Positions 19,020 through 30,183 of a stretch of DNA of 64,000 nt are shown here, piece by piece (within the stretch, counting starts at the first letter, position 1; each line of letters opens with the position of its first letter). The translations under genes were made by a program, and so were the position numbers. Under the pieces are notes generated by a model. That model had not been told where the DNA came from and searched no databases. It worked only from the letters and a program-made list of their open reading frames with translations. The stretch comes from Metridium senile (Eukaryota > Cnidaria > Anthozoa > Actiniaria > Metridiidae), in assembly GCA_949775045.1 (NCBI GenBank), contig OX459101.1, positions 18,934,316-18,998,315 of the forward strand. Direction: 5' to 3'.

Positions 19020-20680
19020 AGTGTGAACCACTTTTTTTCATTCATAATTGCAAATAATCACTGAAAAGGCTCGAGAGAAGTCGTTATCAATATCTGTATC
19101 GCGGTATCTGTTTCAAGTGGTTTATACAAAGTTGTTTTGAACACACTCATTAGACTCTGATAAGTAGGAAACTTGACATAACGATACCTTAATTCATCCT
19201 TTAAAATCGACTCTTTTGATTAGTATTAGATATAATTGTAGATTGTACAGCTTTTTTATAATATCGATCACATGTACAGTCCTTTTTATAGACCAAAAGC
19301 CAATATAGCTGCCACTACATTATCATATCTTTTTAAATTCATATTTTAGTTGACCACTACATCAAAATAATAGATTAGAATGACATCAACAAAGGTAACA
19401 AGTTTGAGACAAAAATATTAAATTCTTGAGAAGTTAAGAAAATTTAAAGTGTGAAAAACACCACAACGAGGCTAGCAAGGAACAGTTCACTGAACACATA
19501 CAAATCTCTGTAATTTTGATTCCAAATAGCTTCACTTGAATTATATTTATAGCAATAAAACAATCCAAAAATACATATTTCTGCTTGCACTTTCTGATGG
19601 TGGTGCTTATTTATTTAGATTAGGGTTTTTCTTGAAGGTCAATTGACATTCGATCTCATATCGTAACATGGTTACGAGGCTTCAGACTCTATTTGATGAA
19701 AAGGTAAACCTAGACTCGAGTAAGAACTGAAATCAAAGTGAATATTTAATTGCTGATTAGTGAGACGAGAAGCTGTAAACACTTGAGGTACACTCAACTA
19801 CTTGATCAAGTGCATCCGGTGTAAGTCATATACAGGAAACTCAAGACATTATACTTCAAGGGCCAATAGAAAAGAGGCATAATTTACCTTACGTTGTGTT
19901 AATTACCTTATATGGTATTGAAATGATTCTATTGGTCAGGTTGTAAAATTAGGAGGAGACTCTATATTGAATTGAAGTAGTTATTTTTAACGAGATTATT
20001 TTTAGAGAAGTACTTAGGTATTGGCATTTCAATCTTCTTTGGCTGGTAACACCCCACTAGCGGATAACTTGAAACATTTTGTTCGAAAAAGAATGATTAA
20101 TAAAATATATCTCCAAAGAGATTTCTTCGTTGCTTGATCTATTTAACAACTAAGATGCTTGTTTAAACTGTCTGCATTCTCTTTGAAAATTGTTAGATAA
20201 TAGGCAAGAAATCGTTCAAAACCAAAACATGCAGGAAAAGCGTTGTTTTTTTGAAGTTTTCTTTAAATCGTCCTCCGCATGTGTTTCAAAGATATTTATT
20301 TTTCCACAGATAAAATTGAACTTAACAAAATATATGCGTATACAGTGGAAGGATTTTGCAGGAAGAACAACCTGTAGATACGGTTGAAAATGTTTTTGCA
20401 CATATTGCAATTCATAATTGTAAACAATCACTGAAAATGCTCGAGGGGAGTGATTATCAATATCTGTATCGCTGTAGATCTGCATCAGCTCGACTGCATG
20501 GGTTCTCGATAAAGTGGTTTATACAAGGTTGTTTTTGAACACACTGATTAATATACTATAAGTAAGAAACTTCACCTAAACATACCTTAACTCATCCATT
20601 AAAATCGACTCTTTGATTATTTTAGATATAATTATTTTTAACAGCTTTTTCATAATACCGATATAAATAATAAATAAGTA
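19020..20680. repeat. Direct repeat pair, ~240 bp
   Basis: 19030-19255 and 20400-20660 share CAATCACTGAAAATGCTCGA-like, TCAATATCTGTATCGC, AGTGGTTTATACAA and TTAAAATCGACTCTTT. The second copy has an extra ~30 bp (CTGCATCAGCTCGACTGCAT). No gene is visible between them other than the inverted promoter copy. Confidence 0.65.
19640..20050 (-). repeat. Inverted copy of B-gene upstream block
   Basis: This stretch is the reverse complement of about 23920-24295. It includes CCTTATATGG at 19906-19915 (the CArG box read on the other strand), CTATTGGTCAGGTTG and AGGAGGAGACT. No B-type coding sequence follows on the minus strand to the left, so this is a promoter without its gene. One segment near 19780-19830 is unique to this copy. 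Confidence 0.75.
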
Positions 20681-20694
20681 TTAATATATTATTT

Positions 20695-20890
20695 CATATT
20701 TGACTATCACACTTTAGCTAATACACTTTGTTTCACGGGTTAATAAGAACATCTCTAACCCGTGAAACACACTTAGTGTATTACTCTTTAATGCACCTTA
20801 ATGCCATTGTGTTCTTTTGTTGTTATTTGACTATCACACTTTAACTAATACACTTTGTTTCACGGGGTAATGAGAACAACTTTATTATTA
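20695..20890. repeat. TTTCACGGGTTAAT repeat, 1.5 copies
   Basis: Same unit as 16.69-17.01 kb, here between 20700 and 20885 with both the direct and the inverted half. Confidence 0.75.
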
Positions 20891-21059
20891 TTTAACATTG
20901 TAAAAAATGTAAGATTTGATTTAGAATTCATTGCTTTTTCAGTTAATGTTATTTCAATTACGAACTGACTCTTTTTTATGTTGTTTTTTAATCACGGAAG
21001 ATCCTAAGAAATAGTTTTCGAAATTTAAAGCAAGAACATGTCCAAATTTTCACACAGGG

Positions 21060-21185
21060 GTCAGTTGCACGAAGCCTCGATAAAGTTATGCACTGGATAG
21101 AATTTGTATAGGTTTTATCCGTTGGATAGGGAATTATCTAATCTGCTAATCATGCAGGCTTCGTACAACCGGCCCCTGGATTAGA
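21060..21185. mobile_element. MITE, GGGGTCAGTTGCACGAAGCC family
   Basis: CAGGGGTCAGTTGCACGAAG at the left is complementary to CTTCGTACAACCGGCCCCTG at the right. Copies lie at 45170-45315 and 51815-51965, all 1-1.7 kb before an A-type gene. Confidence 0.75.
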
Positions 21186-21667
21186 GGGAAATTGTGGTCC
21201 AGAAAACTATTTCACAAAAGACAAAGATTCCATGATAGTGGATATAAATTACCACAATGTTTATTACCCATTGTTTACAAATCAGAGTTTACAAAAATAC
21301 TACAGTTACAGTTAATCCTAATAGCAGAATAAATGAAGTGATGCATGATATATGATTTATGTAGAACATTTTTTATGATAAATAAGTTCAAATTCGAATC
21401 TATCATTGTATATTTACTTTTAGAAACAAATACTAGCTGGACCCCGGCCACATAGTAGTTGTTTTCCCGAAAAACAATTTGTGCTCCATATTCTCAGCAA
21501 GATTAAATTATTATATTCTGGCCAATATTGGTCGTCAATAAGTTCTTCAATTAAATTAGTAAACATTACTATTGGGAAGAGTTATGTTATTTCTTATCAA
21601 AATTACACACCAAACTGGTTTTACTTTTGACAGAAATTAGCCAATGTCGTATTATTATGGTGTTTAA
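21186..21667. other. Upstream segment shared with A2 and A3 units
   Basis: CCAGAAAACTATTTCACAAA, TGTTTATTACCCATTGTTTA and a degenerate GGGAAGAGTTATGTTAT block match 45330-45700 and 51975-52340. No ORF. Confidence 0.6.
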
Positions 21668-22240
21668 GGTATCAGGTACCTTCGCGACCGATGTTCATTA
21701 ACTCCTCCGTTGCACGCTAACTACTGAAGCAATCCCTATAAAAGTATACATTGTTTTAAAGCGGAATAAATGGAGATTGCAACTATGTGATTTGTCTTAA
21801 AAAATAACGGCTCGTTTTTTATAAATTGGTATTTTATGATTTTTTGACCGCTCATTTTTAAGAAGTTCCAGGAACACCGGAGTTTGTTGTACCACCATCG
21901 TTGAGAACACATTTTGATCTCTTAAACTGTGTCTCATTTTTTCGATATCTTGTCGCGCTTGAAAGTTGTCGTACGATTTCTTTAAAAATAGCTAAAAATC
22001 GCGTCTATCAACTTTGAAAGCAGATAGTTCCGTGGCAAACGCGTTAATCAAAAAAAGAGCGTTCAATAAATCATTAAATACCAACTAAAACTAAACTAAA
22101 CTAAAACAAATCACATAGTTGCAATCTCCATTTATTCAGCTTTAAGAAAGTGTATACTTTTATAATGATTACTTCAGTTGTTAACATGCTATTGAAGTTA
22201 ATGAGCATCAGTCGCGAAGGTCCCCTGAAACCTTAAAACC
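21668..22240. mobile_element. Foldback MITE upstream of A1
   Basis: Left TAAGGTATCAGGTACCTTCGCGAC, right GTCGCGAAGGTCCCCTGAAACCTTAAA. The arms continue through GGAGATTGCAACTATGTGAT on the left and ATCACATAGTTGCAATCTCC on the right (about 135 bp). It has no counterpart before A2 or A3. Confidence 0.8.
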
Positions 22241-22830
22241 CAAAAACCTCCTCAAATCAAAACATTACTTTCAATGGTTTTATTTTGGACAACGGAAACT
22301 TGCTAAACCTAGTCTGCTTACAGTTATATTGTTATAAATACTTACTAAAGTATTCTATTACAATACCATTTATTATCAGTTATTGACCACAGATCGTGAT
22401 TTCGGGACCATTATCGGTTGACGGTTGAAGTCTGCATTTTGAAACTTACAAGATTCGATTCATTTATGTAAATTTCATAACAAATTCAAAATCAAGTTTG
22501 GAAGAATAAATCGAGCCTTCCAACCTCGATAGGAACGCTTCAGTAGGTTTGGCTGTAACACTAACGTCTCATTTGACACAACCGTTATGACAAGCTGTCA
22601 CGTTTTCACGGAGCGCTGATTCTGTGATCACGAATCACGACAGTGAAAATCTGTAAATCCCGGGTCACAGGTGAAAATGACTTCACCAATCACGGCTGGA
22701 ATATTTTGCTTTTCTCAAATCACAGGCTGAATTTAGGGTGAATCACGGATAACCTCTTCCCTTCCCTGTTATGCAAGGTAGCCCGAGTAAACGCTCATTA
22801 GCGTCTAGTTAGGTCCTCTCCGAGACGTGC

Positions 22831-23585
22831 ATGACGATGGCCGAACACAGTCCCACTAGCGTTGAGTCTTTGGAACTTGATCATGAAGAACCTTCTGCCA
22901 CTGACGTCCAAAAGTTACCTCTTGTATCCCAAGGGAAAGAAATAGGCCTTGTGCTAGCAAGCAGTCTGGTATCATTCTCTACTAAAATGACAAATCAACA
23001 AAGAGAAGTTGTTATAGATTCATTTCTATTAGCAAAGCTAGCATCAGACAAAAAATCCGCTTTTGATACCGATCCAAAAGATTGGTACAACTTCTACGCC
23101 AACGTTTTGAGCAACATTGGATGGGACTTTTCAAAGTTTGCATTCGACGAACACTCAGAACCGAAGAGGAAGTCGTTCAAGATCTCAGATATTGTGCTGG
23201 AAATGATGGGCCAGTTGACTCGCGAAGACGAAGAGCTAGTGAAAATCTTAAAGGATACAATCGAAGCTTTGAAAGGATCAGACGATGGCCAGAACTTGTT
23301 GTATTCTAACAGCACTTCCGGTAAAAAAAAAGCAGCTTCCAAGTTCTGGTGTGCACTGTTGACGAGGGTGGCCACCTAGTGGTCTTCTTTCTTGGCTCCT
23401 TTTTGGTAGCGCACGAAGCGTTTGGAAGAAGATATTTGTTCGCACCTTTGAAGACTACAGAGGTAAAGTGGCAGTGTACAAAAGTCATCGGGCACTTGAA
23501 CAAATAAATCTATATCAAGGTCGGCCCCAAAATCAAAGAGAAGCTGGGGAAAAAAGTCGATCAGTTCAAAATCGTCGTAACATAA
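22831..23585 (+). pseudogene. A1: A-type family gene, disrupted
   Basis: An ATG at 22831 opens a frame like intact A3, with an extra start-proximal stretch (SPTSVESLELDHEEPSATD). It keeps the core: LASSLVSFSTK, D-W-Y-N-F-Y-A-N-V-L-S-N-I-G-W and SFKISDIVLEMM. An oligo-A tract at about 23323-23331 is two bases longer than in A2 and A3 and shifts the frame, stopping at 23379. Beyond it the family sequence continues in another frame to G-H-L-N-K and then TAA, where A3 has GAA. The last ~27 codons remain readable to 23585. Two independent lesions mark it as a pseudogene. It lies 1.2 kb before B1 on the same strand. Confidence 0.8.
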
Positions 23586-24406
23586 AACAATGCAACCTTG
23601 CTATTCCTCGATGACTATAGCGTTTACTGCTTAAATTCTACTCTTGGGTTTTTAACACAAATAGTTTGAATTGCAAAATAACAGTGCTGACTTAAAAAAA
23701 CTGCTAACACCTGACCTGTTTAGATTCTGGTGTCTCTAAATTTGTTTGTTTAACATATTGATCAATTTAAAAGAAATATTAGCTTTGAATGTTGTGCAAC
23801 TATATAAGTATATGAAAGAATGCATGTTTTTAAATAAATCAGCAACAAGGAAAGCTCTTATATTTTAATAACCATTCATTTTTGTTACAAAATGTTTACA
23901 TTTACATACTACGTTTCCAGTTAAAGAAGATTGGAACTGATGCCAAGAGCCTAATTCCTAAAGTACGTCTAAAAATAATCTCATTCAAAATAACTACTTT
24001 AAAATAATGTCCCCTCCTAATTTAACAACCTGACCAATAGAACCATTTCAATACCATATAAGGTAATTAACACAACGTAAGGCAAAATATGCCTTTTTTC
24101 TCTTGGCCCTTGAAGTAATGTCTTGAGTTTCCTGTTTATGACTTACAGCTTCTCGTCTCACTAATCAACAATTAAATATTCACTTTGATTTCATTTCTTA
24201 CTCGAGTCTAGGTTTACCTTTTCTATCAATCTAGCGTCGACATCGAGAATCTACCATCAAAACGAGGCTGAAGCCTCGTAACCATGTTACGATATCCCGA
24301 ACAACATGTACAAGGACATTATATTAAAGTTATAATTCATTTTTTTACAAAATGTTACATAATACGTTAAGGTTCAATACTTAGTAAAGTACGTTTACGC
24401 CTAAAC

Positions 24407-24407
<1 letters not shown>
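23586..24407. promoter_or_regulatory. A1-B1 intergenic region with extra B-type upstream block
   Basis: 23590-24000 matches the 3' flank of A2 (46765-47165). 23985-24075 is a copy of the B upstream block: ACCTGACCAATAG and the CArG box CCATATAAGG at 24054-24063. From 23920 to 24295 the sequence is the inverted partner of 19640-20050. Confidence 0.6.

Positions 24408-24493
<86 letters not shown>
24408..24493. repeat. (AAT)n microsatellite
   Basis: About 28 uninterrupted AAT units. Confidence 0.97.
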
Positions 24494-24539
24494 TAGTTTT
24501 GAAATGCCAAAACCTTAATTCCCTAAGTGCGTCTCCGTC

Positions 24540-24747
24540 TAAAAATAATTTCATTCAAAATACCTACTTCAATATAAGGTCTCCTCCTACTTTTGCAACC
24601 TGACCAATAGAATCATTCCAATACCATATAAGGTAATTAACACAACGTAAGCAGGGCGGAAAATATCAATATAAGGACCAAAGGATATTATATACTTCTA
24701 CAGATCTGCTAGAACATCTTTTTAACCTACTTATCTAAGTTGTAACG
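24540..24747 (+). promoter_or_regulatory. B1 upstream control block (CCAAT + CArG)
   Basis: CCAAT at 24604-24608, a perfect CArG box CCATATAAGG at 24624-24633 (20 bp apart), and a TATA-like TTATATAC at 24688-24695, with 114 bp from CArG to ATG. The same order and spacing precede B2 and B3. CArG boxes bind MADS-domain factors such as SRF; use here is inferred. Confidence 0.6.
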
Positions 24748-25497
24748 ATGGATCCCGTATGTTTTGTCAGGTCGTTGGAAATCAAGTATCTCGTCGAATC
24801 AGTGTCGACAATAAGGAGCCGCCGCTTGCTCGAGATGAAGGACGATGCCGCACTCGATGCCGCAGTCGACAGCGGCAGTGTTGTGTCGTTTGTTAGCAAT
24901 ATCTCACTACAAAAGAAACAAGACATCCTTGATAGCACCATGCTAGCTCAGCTGGCGGCAAACAAGAAGCACGATCGCACCAAAGACCCCAAGAACTGGT
25001 ACAAGTTTTACCAGGACGTTTTGGCAAATGTTGGTTGGAACATTCAGAACTTCCAATTTGCCGAATATCATTCTAAAGACAAGTCATTCAAGATCTCTGA
25101 TGTGGTGCTGGTGATGTTGGAAAGCGCAATAGGTAACGACACAACCCTAAAGAATGTGCTGCAGAATACTATCAAAAGTCTTGAACACTCAAAGGAGGGC
25201 CTCGAATTGTTTGGAAGTCAAAGTTACTCAAGGAATTATGGCAACTTTCAAACCATGCCGTGCACACTTGACAAGAGTGGCCAAGTGACCGTCGCCTCCC
25301 TTTGTTCCCACTTCCAAACCACACATGAGGCGCAGAACTATTTTTTCTTTACATGGAAATCCGCAAGCATAAAGCTGTTCTTCTGTGTTGAAACGATGAC
25401 CTTGAATGAAGAACATTATTCTAGAGTACGTGAAGAAGTTAAAAACAAGTTGGGACGTTATACCAAAGATTTCCTGTTTAATTTGGAATTAAAGTGA
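24748..25497 (+). CDS. B1: B-type family protein, function unknown
   Basis: A single-exon 249-aa frame with ATG in AACGATGG context. It is closest to B3. N-terminal residues 1-40 are variable and acidic, followed by S-V-V-S-F-V and an Asp-Ser-Thr-M-L-A-Q-L-A helix. The core N-W-Y-K-F-Y-Q-D-V-L-A-N-V-G-W lies near residue 83. A helical middle follows (SDVVLVMLESAIG...LKNVLQNTIKSLE). The C-terminal half looks strand-rich (NYGNFQ, GQVTVASL, YFFFTWKS), closing with T-L-N-E-x-x-Y-S-x-V-R-E-E-V and K-L-G. No signal peptide or membrane span. B1 differs from B2 and B3 at 'HFQTTHEAQ' and 'IKLFFCVE', where they have 'HFKSKQE' and 'DLxYAVE'. My recollection is that unannotated bacterial and fungal proteins share this layout; I cannot test it. 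Confidence 0.8.
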   Translation: MDPVCFVRSLEIKYLVESVSTIRSRRLLEMKDDAALDAAVDSGSVVSFVSNISLQKKQDILDSTMLAQLAANKKHDRTKDPKNWYKFYQDVLANVGWNIQNFQFAEYHSKDKSFKISDVVLVMLESAIGNDTTLKNVLQNTIKSLEHSKEGLELFGSQSYSRNYGNFQTMPCTLDKSGQVTVASLCSHFQTTHEAQNYFFFTWKSASIKLFFCVETMTLNEEHYSRVREEVKNKLGRYTKDFLFNLELK

Positions 25498-25559
25498 AAA
25501 AACTGAAGCGAAAGAGAGAACCATAACCGAAACAATTGTAATGATAATTATAAGGTTAC

Positions 25560-25870
25560 TGCATATGTTAACCTTTACGGGTATTATTAACTTTACTTCA
25601 CTTAAAATAGAAACTAGCGAGTAAACTAATATAGGCTACATCGGTGTTTGATATAAACGATAGGTAATAGAATGAAATGTGTAACTAAACACCGTAAAAA
25701 ATGTTAACTTAACTTTACTTAAATGGAAACTAGTGAGTAAACTAGTATAGGCTGCGTCGGTGTTTGATATAAAAGATAGGTAATAGAATGAAATTTGTAA
25801 TAACCCTCAAAAGGTTAACTTAACTTTACTGACGCTTCGAGCCTTTAGCCCTTCGTCAGAGTAAAAGACT
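25560..25870. repeat. 111-bp repeat, two copies, with hairpin module
   Basis: Units contain AAACTAGTGAGTAAACTAGT and TCGGTGTTTGATATAAA. After them, 25836-25866 has the module ACTGACGCTTCGAGCC...GCCCTTCGTCAG. The same layout with about eleven copies follows B3. Confidence 0.8.
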
Positions 25871-26225
25871 TTATATAATAATTTGTCATGCATGTTACGG
25901 CCAGCTGAGCGGAGATTTTATTTTTGACCAATCAGAGCGCGACTAGCATTTTTGCGACCGGCTCTCCTCCCCACTTCACTTTTAGCTTGTTATTACACGG
26001 TCGACAAGTTCGCCACCGTCGACCGCCATTCCAATTACTTTTGAAATAAGTGTATACTTGTCTTGTATCTAGCCGAACGTAATATAAACAATATAAGCCG
26101 TTGTATATCTCATACAGATCGGACGCGAATATTGTATAATACTTATGAAAATACAATGTTATGTCTTTTATATTTTACTAAAATTGTCAAGATAAAAGTA
26201 AATCTGGACGAGAAAATTCATGTTA
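25871..26225. other. Shared B1/B3 3' flank
   Basis: GACCAATCAGAGCGCGACTAG and the sequence that follows match 62990-63235 and 63545-63633 almost base for base. The duplicate beyond B3 contains an extra ~300-bp insertion. No gene is visible. Confidence 0.7.
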
Positions 26226-26445
26226 CAGTGCGAATCACAAAACCGTGGGCACCCAGAAATATTTTAGAAATCGTTTATTGTTCGTTGAACAACTCACAAA
26301 CAACTCTAACTACAAATTAAAAGGTTTATCATGCTACACATCAGTCAAACTTCTTGCGGTGATATAGTTGTTTGTGAGTTGTTCAACGAACAATAAACGA
26401 TTTCTAAAATATTTCTAGGTGACCACGGTTTTTTGATTCGCACTG
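26226..26445. mobile_element. Tc1/mariner-type MITE, copy 2
   Basis: TA|CAGTGCGAATC ... GATTCGCACTG|TA, 220 bp, arms ~95 bp through AACAACTCACAAACAACT. The duplicate beyond B3 is at 63634-63853, so this insertion predates the B1/B3 duplication. Confidence 0.85.
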
Positions 26446-26666
26446 TAAAACCTATGCAAATCAGGACGATTTTGTATCTAAAATACAAAATACAACCTTC
26501 GTCGGTGATTTCTTTTGTAAAATTCTCATTAATTATTCATAAATTTTATATCAAATAGTACTTACAAGAGTTTGAAGTTGCTATTCCGATAATCGTGAGG
26601 CCGACCATCCATAAATTAATTGCAATCGGAAGAAACTAGTAAAAGCAGATACAGTCGATGAATAAA

Positions 26667-26870
26667 GGAAGGAAGGAAGGAAGGAAGGAAGGAAGGAAGG
26701 AAGGAAGGAAGGAAGGAAGGAAGGAAGGAAGGAAGGAAGCTACGAAGTAGAAAAGAAGGGAGGAAAGAAGGGAGCAAGCAACGGAGTAAGAAAAGAGGTA
26801 AGGGAGCAAGCAAGCAGAGAATTACGAAAAGAAGGGAGGAGGGAAGGAAGAATCGAAGGACATCAAGCAA
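26667..26870. repeat. (GGAA)n microsatellite and degenerate tail
   Basis: About 18 pure GGAA units to 26739, then purine-rich GAAGGGAGGAAAGAAG-like sequence to ~26870. Confidence 0.95.
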
Positions 26871-27610
26871 ATAGAAATAAATAAATATAAACACAGCAAT
26901 CGGTAAAAAAGTGCAAGGAAGCTTAATATATTACTCAGTAGAATCGGTTGAATCTCCTACAGGAGTAGTCTGCGAGTGATTACAGCTATACTTTACATTG
27001 ACAAAGCGTTATTCATTTGTAGTTAGTTAGAAAACGGTATGTAATACCGTCCGAAAAATTGTACTTTAGTACGGTCGTTTACAGTAACTTTAAACTCTCA
27101 GCTACTTAATTCGACTTCAGTCCCAAAACGAAATGCTTTTCGGTTCAAAAAGATAATAACAACAAATTAAAATTAAACTCACCATTTTGAATATCAAGGT
27201 TTTAACGAACGCCGGAGATATGTAGTATACTTTTGGAAAGACAAATAAGACGTATTTTTATTTCTGCTTGTCAAAGTATTAACCAAAATTGCATCTGTTA
27301 CAACCGACAGATGGCTTGAGAACTGATTGAAATACGTATAACTGAATTGAGAAAAAAAAATCACGTCTTTTGAAATTTATAATTAATTAACTTGAAAACT
27401 ATTGTTTGGTTGTCAGTGTTTTCAAAGTCATGTGGATAGGCGATGAAAATTTAAAGTAATCGAATATCAAAAATGTAGAAATCGTTGACGAATAATGAAC
27501 TCGGAGTTTAACGCTAGTAGTGGAGCATGAATGCCGGCACTTGCGAACTTGCTAATTAGGTTACTTATGAGTGTGATGAATGTGTGTGTGAAAGAAATGA
27601 TTTGTGATTT
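26871..27610. other. No feature seen
   Basis: AT-rich DNA with no ORF, repeat or structure that I can support. Confidence 0.5.
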
Positions 27611-28290
27611 TTATCGGTGAGTGCAGTGCTTACAAGTGTTGGTATTGTGATGCTAATTTGCCAACCATTTTCACAATAGATGTTTTCCTTTTCTTTGTTC
27701 TAATAACAATGGTTGGTTGGCAAAACCATAACAAAATACGTCACTATACGTCCACCTATATCATAATTAACTTGTGTCCCCAACTTGTGTGAAAACGCTA
27801 AACAAAAAACTTATTAGACAGTTCGATGTGTAATATGGCTGGATATTTTACGAGTTGAAACTCTGTATTTTGTGACAAGCCGTTAAGACGAGTGAAATTA
27901 CAAGAGAACGAGTAATATATCCAGCCGTGTTACACATCAAACTGTATGATAAGTTATTCATAATCCAACTATCAGAAAGGTTGGGTTTTGTTCATTTTTT
28001 TAAGCGAAAAAGGTAATTTTACTAGAAAGGCGCGCGTTTACTAGAAAAGAAAAACCAGTTTAGTGTCTCTCTCAAACCAGTTAAACCGGTATAGCGGAGC
28101 AAAGTAAAAATATCGCTGTATCAAAAAACCAACACTTGTAAACACTACGCTCACCTATAGTGACGTATTTTGTTGTGGTTTTGCCAACCAACCATTGTTA
28201 TTAGAACAAATAAAATTACAAAATGTATTGTGAAAATGGTTGGCAAATTAGCATCACAATACCAACACTTGTAAACTCTACGCTCACCGA
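27611..28290. repeat. Copies of the 6.4-7.1 kb repeat plus a hairpin
   Basis: 27618-27755 is an inverted copy and 28126-28290 a direct copy of the 135-bp unit (TTGGTATTGTGATGCTAATT and complement). Between them, 27808-27957 is a foldback: AGACAGTTYGATGTGTAAYA pairs with TGTTACACATCAAACTGT. Confidence 0.75.
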
Positions 28291-28454
28291 CAAGGAGCTA
28301 GTCTGTACCATTTTTGTTGAGTATGTACTAAAATAAAGTAATATATATTTTAAAAATGTGCTTTCCACAATTACTAAAATGTACAATGCAATTTCGACAT
28401 TGTAATGCACTATTTGGGATCAATATTTACAAAAATTCAACCTTCTAGAAACCG

Positions 28455-28690
28455 GGCCTTAGAAACCGAAAAACTTAGAATGCCATGTTTATTAATAACT
28501 CCAAGTCTATTAACACGTATCTGGTTTTTTTGAAAACAGAGGGTTTTTTTCTCCGTTTACGCCTTCCGTCCACACGTAAACGGCGTTTTCGCTCATCAAA
28601 AAGTGAGGTTTGCGAATACGCTCTCAAGACTGGAGATTTTTGAAAACGGAGGTTTATTGTACAATTGCTAGTGTAAACGGGCCTTAAAAA
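28455..28690. mobile_element. hAT-like MITE
   Basis: Left CGGGCCTTAGAAACC, right GTGTAAACGGGCCTTA. Subterminal TTTGAAAACRGAGG and GTAAACGGCGTTTTCG motifs occur in both orientations. Confidence 0.5.
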
Positions 28691-28949
28691 AGTCAAGCGT
28701 TCACGATTCGAGTTTCCTCACTGTAATTCTATAATTCTTGAATAGAATTTTCATAACGAAATCATCATATTTTGTTACCATATATTGCCTTATTCAGATA
28801 GAAATAAATATAGATGTTATTTTAATTTCGTCAAAACAATTTTGCATTTTTTTATCAATATTCATTTGTGCAAATAAATGCGAATCTCTTTGTTATTACT
28901 TTAATTGTTTTCTCAGCGATCTTAATCAGTCTTAATCATAACCAGTAGT

Positions 28950-29116
28950 CATCAATTTTATATCAAACACCGACGCAGCCTATACTAGTTTAGTAGCTAG
29001 TTTTCATTTAAGTAAAGTTAAGTTAACATTTTTTACGGTGTTACAAATTTCATTCTATTACCTATCGTTTATATCAAACACCGACGCAGCCTATACTAGT
29101 TTACTCGCTAGTTTCC
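28950..29116. repeat. 111-bp repeat, inverted, 1.5 copies
   Basis: TATATCAAACACCGACGCAG starts at about 28960 and 29070. It sits in the intron just before the cyclin exon. Confidence 0.85.
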
Positions 29117-29215
29117 ATCACCACCATCATCACCACTATATATCATCACCGCTATCATCATCGCTATCATCACCATCATCATCATCATCTTGCATCATTA
29201 TCATTCTCTTCACTT
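29117..29215. repeat. (CAT/CAC)n tract
   Basis: CATCACCACCATCATCACC-type repeats, ending in the pyrimidine-rich sequence before the splice acceptor. Confidence 0.8.
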
Positions 29216-29225
29216 GTTCTTCTAG

Positions 29226-29780
29226 GTCCACGAGTTCTACAACTTCCCACTGGATTGCCTCTACCTCATGATCAGCCTGCTAGACCGCTACATGAGCCTG
29301 CATTACGTACCGCTGACTAGTTTCCAGCTCCTTGGCATGGCGTGTCTACTGGTGGCGTGTAAATACGAAGACCGCTTCGTACCCCGACACCGCGAACTCG
29401 TCAACATGGCCGACAAGGCTTTCTCCGCTACAGAACTCACTCAAATGGAGAAGTCTTTATTGGAGACATTGAACTACAATCTCTACCTACCCCTCCCCAG
29501 TCACTTTTTACGTCGTTTGGCTAGAGCGTCGTTCTGTGACGCGAACACATACACCTTGGCAAAATTCTTTCTAGAAATTTCTACACTTGATTTGGTACTT
29601 GTCACATACAAGCCTTCTCTAGTGGCTGCGTCCGCGTTCTGTTTGGCCAGAAGTCTTGCTTTGGAAAGTGACGACTTGTCCAACTCGTTACCAGGTTCTA
29701 TGTACGCTCTCGACCAACTTCGACCGTGTGCTATTGGTATTGCTAAAGTCATGAAGATCATTGGGTCTTTAGGCTGTAAG
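29226..29780 (+). CDS. Cyclin box exon, mitotic (A/B/B3-type) cyclin
   Basis: The acceptor CTTCTAG ends at 29225 and the reading frame starts in phase 0; an in-frame TAG sits exactly at the acceptor. The exon codes for 185 aa: the second half of cyclin fold 1 (L-L-D-R-Y-M-S...V-P-L-T-S-F-Q-L-L-G-M-A-C-L-L-V-A-C-K-Y-E-D) and fold 2 from L-P-L-P-S-H-F-L-R-R-L-A-R to the end. K-Y-E is the Lys...Glu pair used to hold CDK. H-F-L-R-R and the T-L-A-K-F-F-L-E-x-S/T-L-D stretch are typical of A- and B-type cyclins, which drive CDK1/2 in S and M phase. The exon ends at AAG|GTATAA (donor); without splicing the frame would stop at 29786. Upstream exons with the destruction box are not found within the window's repeats. 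Confidence 0.75.
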
Positions 29781-29799
29781 GTATAATATCAATATTTTA

Positions 29800-30005
29800 T
29801 TTCATGGATATAGTGTTTGCTCTCTATTCCACAGTAGCAATTTGATTCTATTTCATGGATATAGTCTCTGCGCTCTATTCCACAGTAGCAATTTGATTCT
29901 ATTTCATGGATATAGTCTCTGCGCTCTATTCCACAGTAGCAATTTGATTCTATTTCATAGATAAAGTGTTTGCGCTCTATTCCACAGTAGCAATTTGATT
30001 CTATT
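29800..30005. repeat. 51-bp minisatellite, left block
   Basis: Four copies of the unit described at 32432-35280. It starts 20 bp after the cyclin splice donor and is cut from the main array by the LINE. Confidence 0.9.
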
Positions 30006-30183
30006 TTTTTTATTTATTTATTTTATTAGCTTCGCCTTAATAGTAAACAATAACAGAAAACAAAATTACATCACAAAGAAAATAAATAATAACATGGCAG
30101 GGTACCCACAACAGCGTTAGCCAATTACTGTGGGCCCAGAGTATAAAAGTATAAGAAAAAAAACTTATTACAAACAAGTAAAA

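Noticed and set aside
20190..20538. Short ORFs of 60-89 aa on both strands
   Set aside because: They lie in a duplicated non-coding segment and the frames are not kept in the other copy.
22840..23503. Minus-strand ORFs opposite the A genes (also at 46273-46680 and 53128-53530)
   Set aside because: Shadow frames of the conserved A-type coding sequence; they recur only because the genes are paralogous.
26616..26894. 92-aa Leu/Pro/Ser/Phe-rich ORF resembling a membrane protein
   Set aside because: Complement of the (GGAA)n microsatellite.
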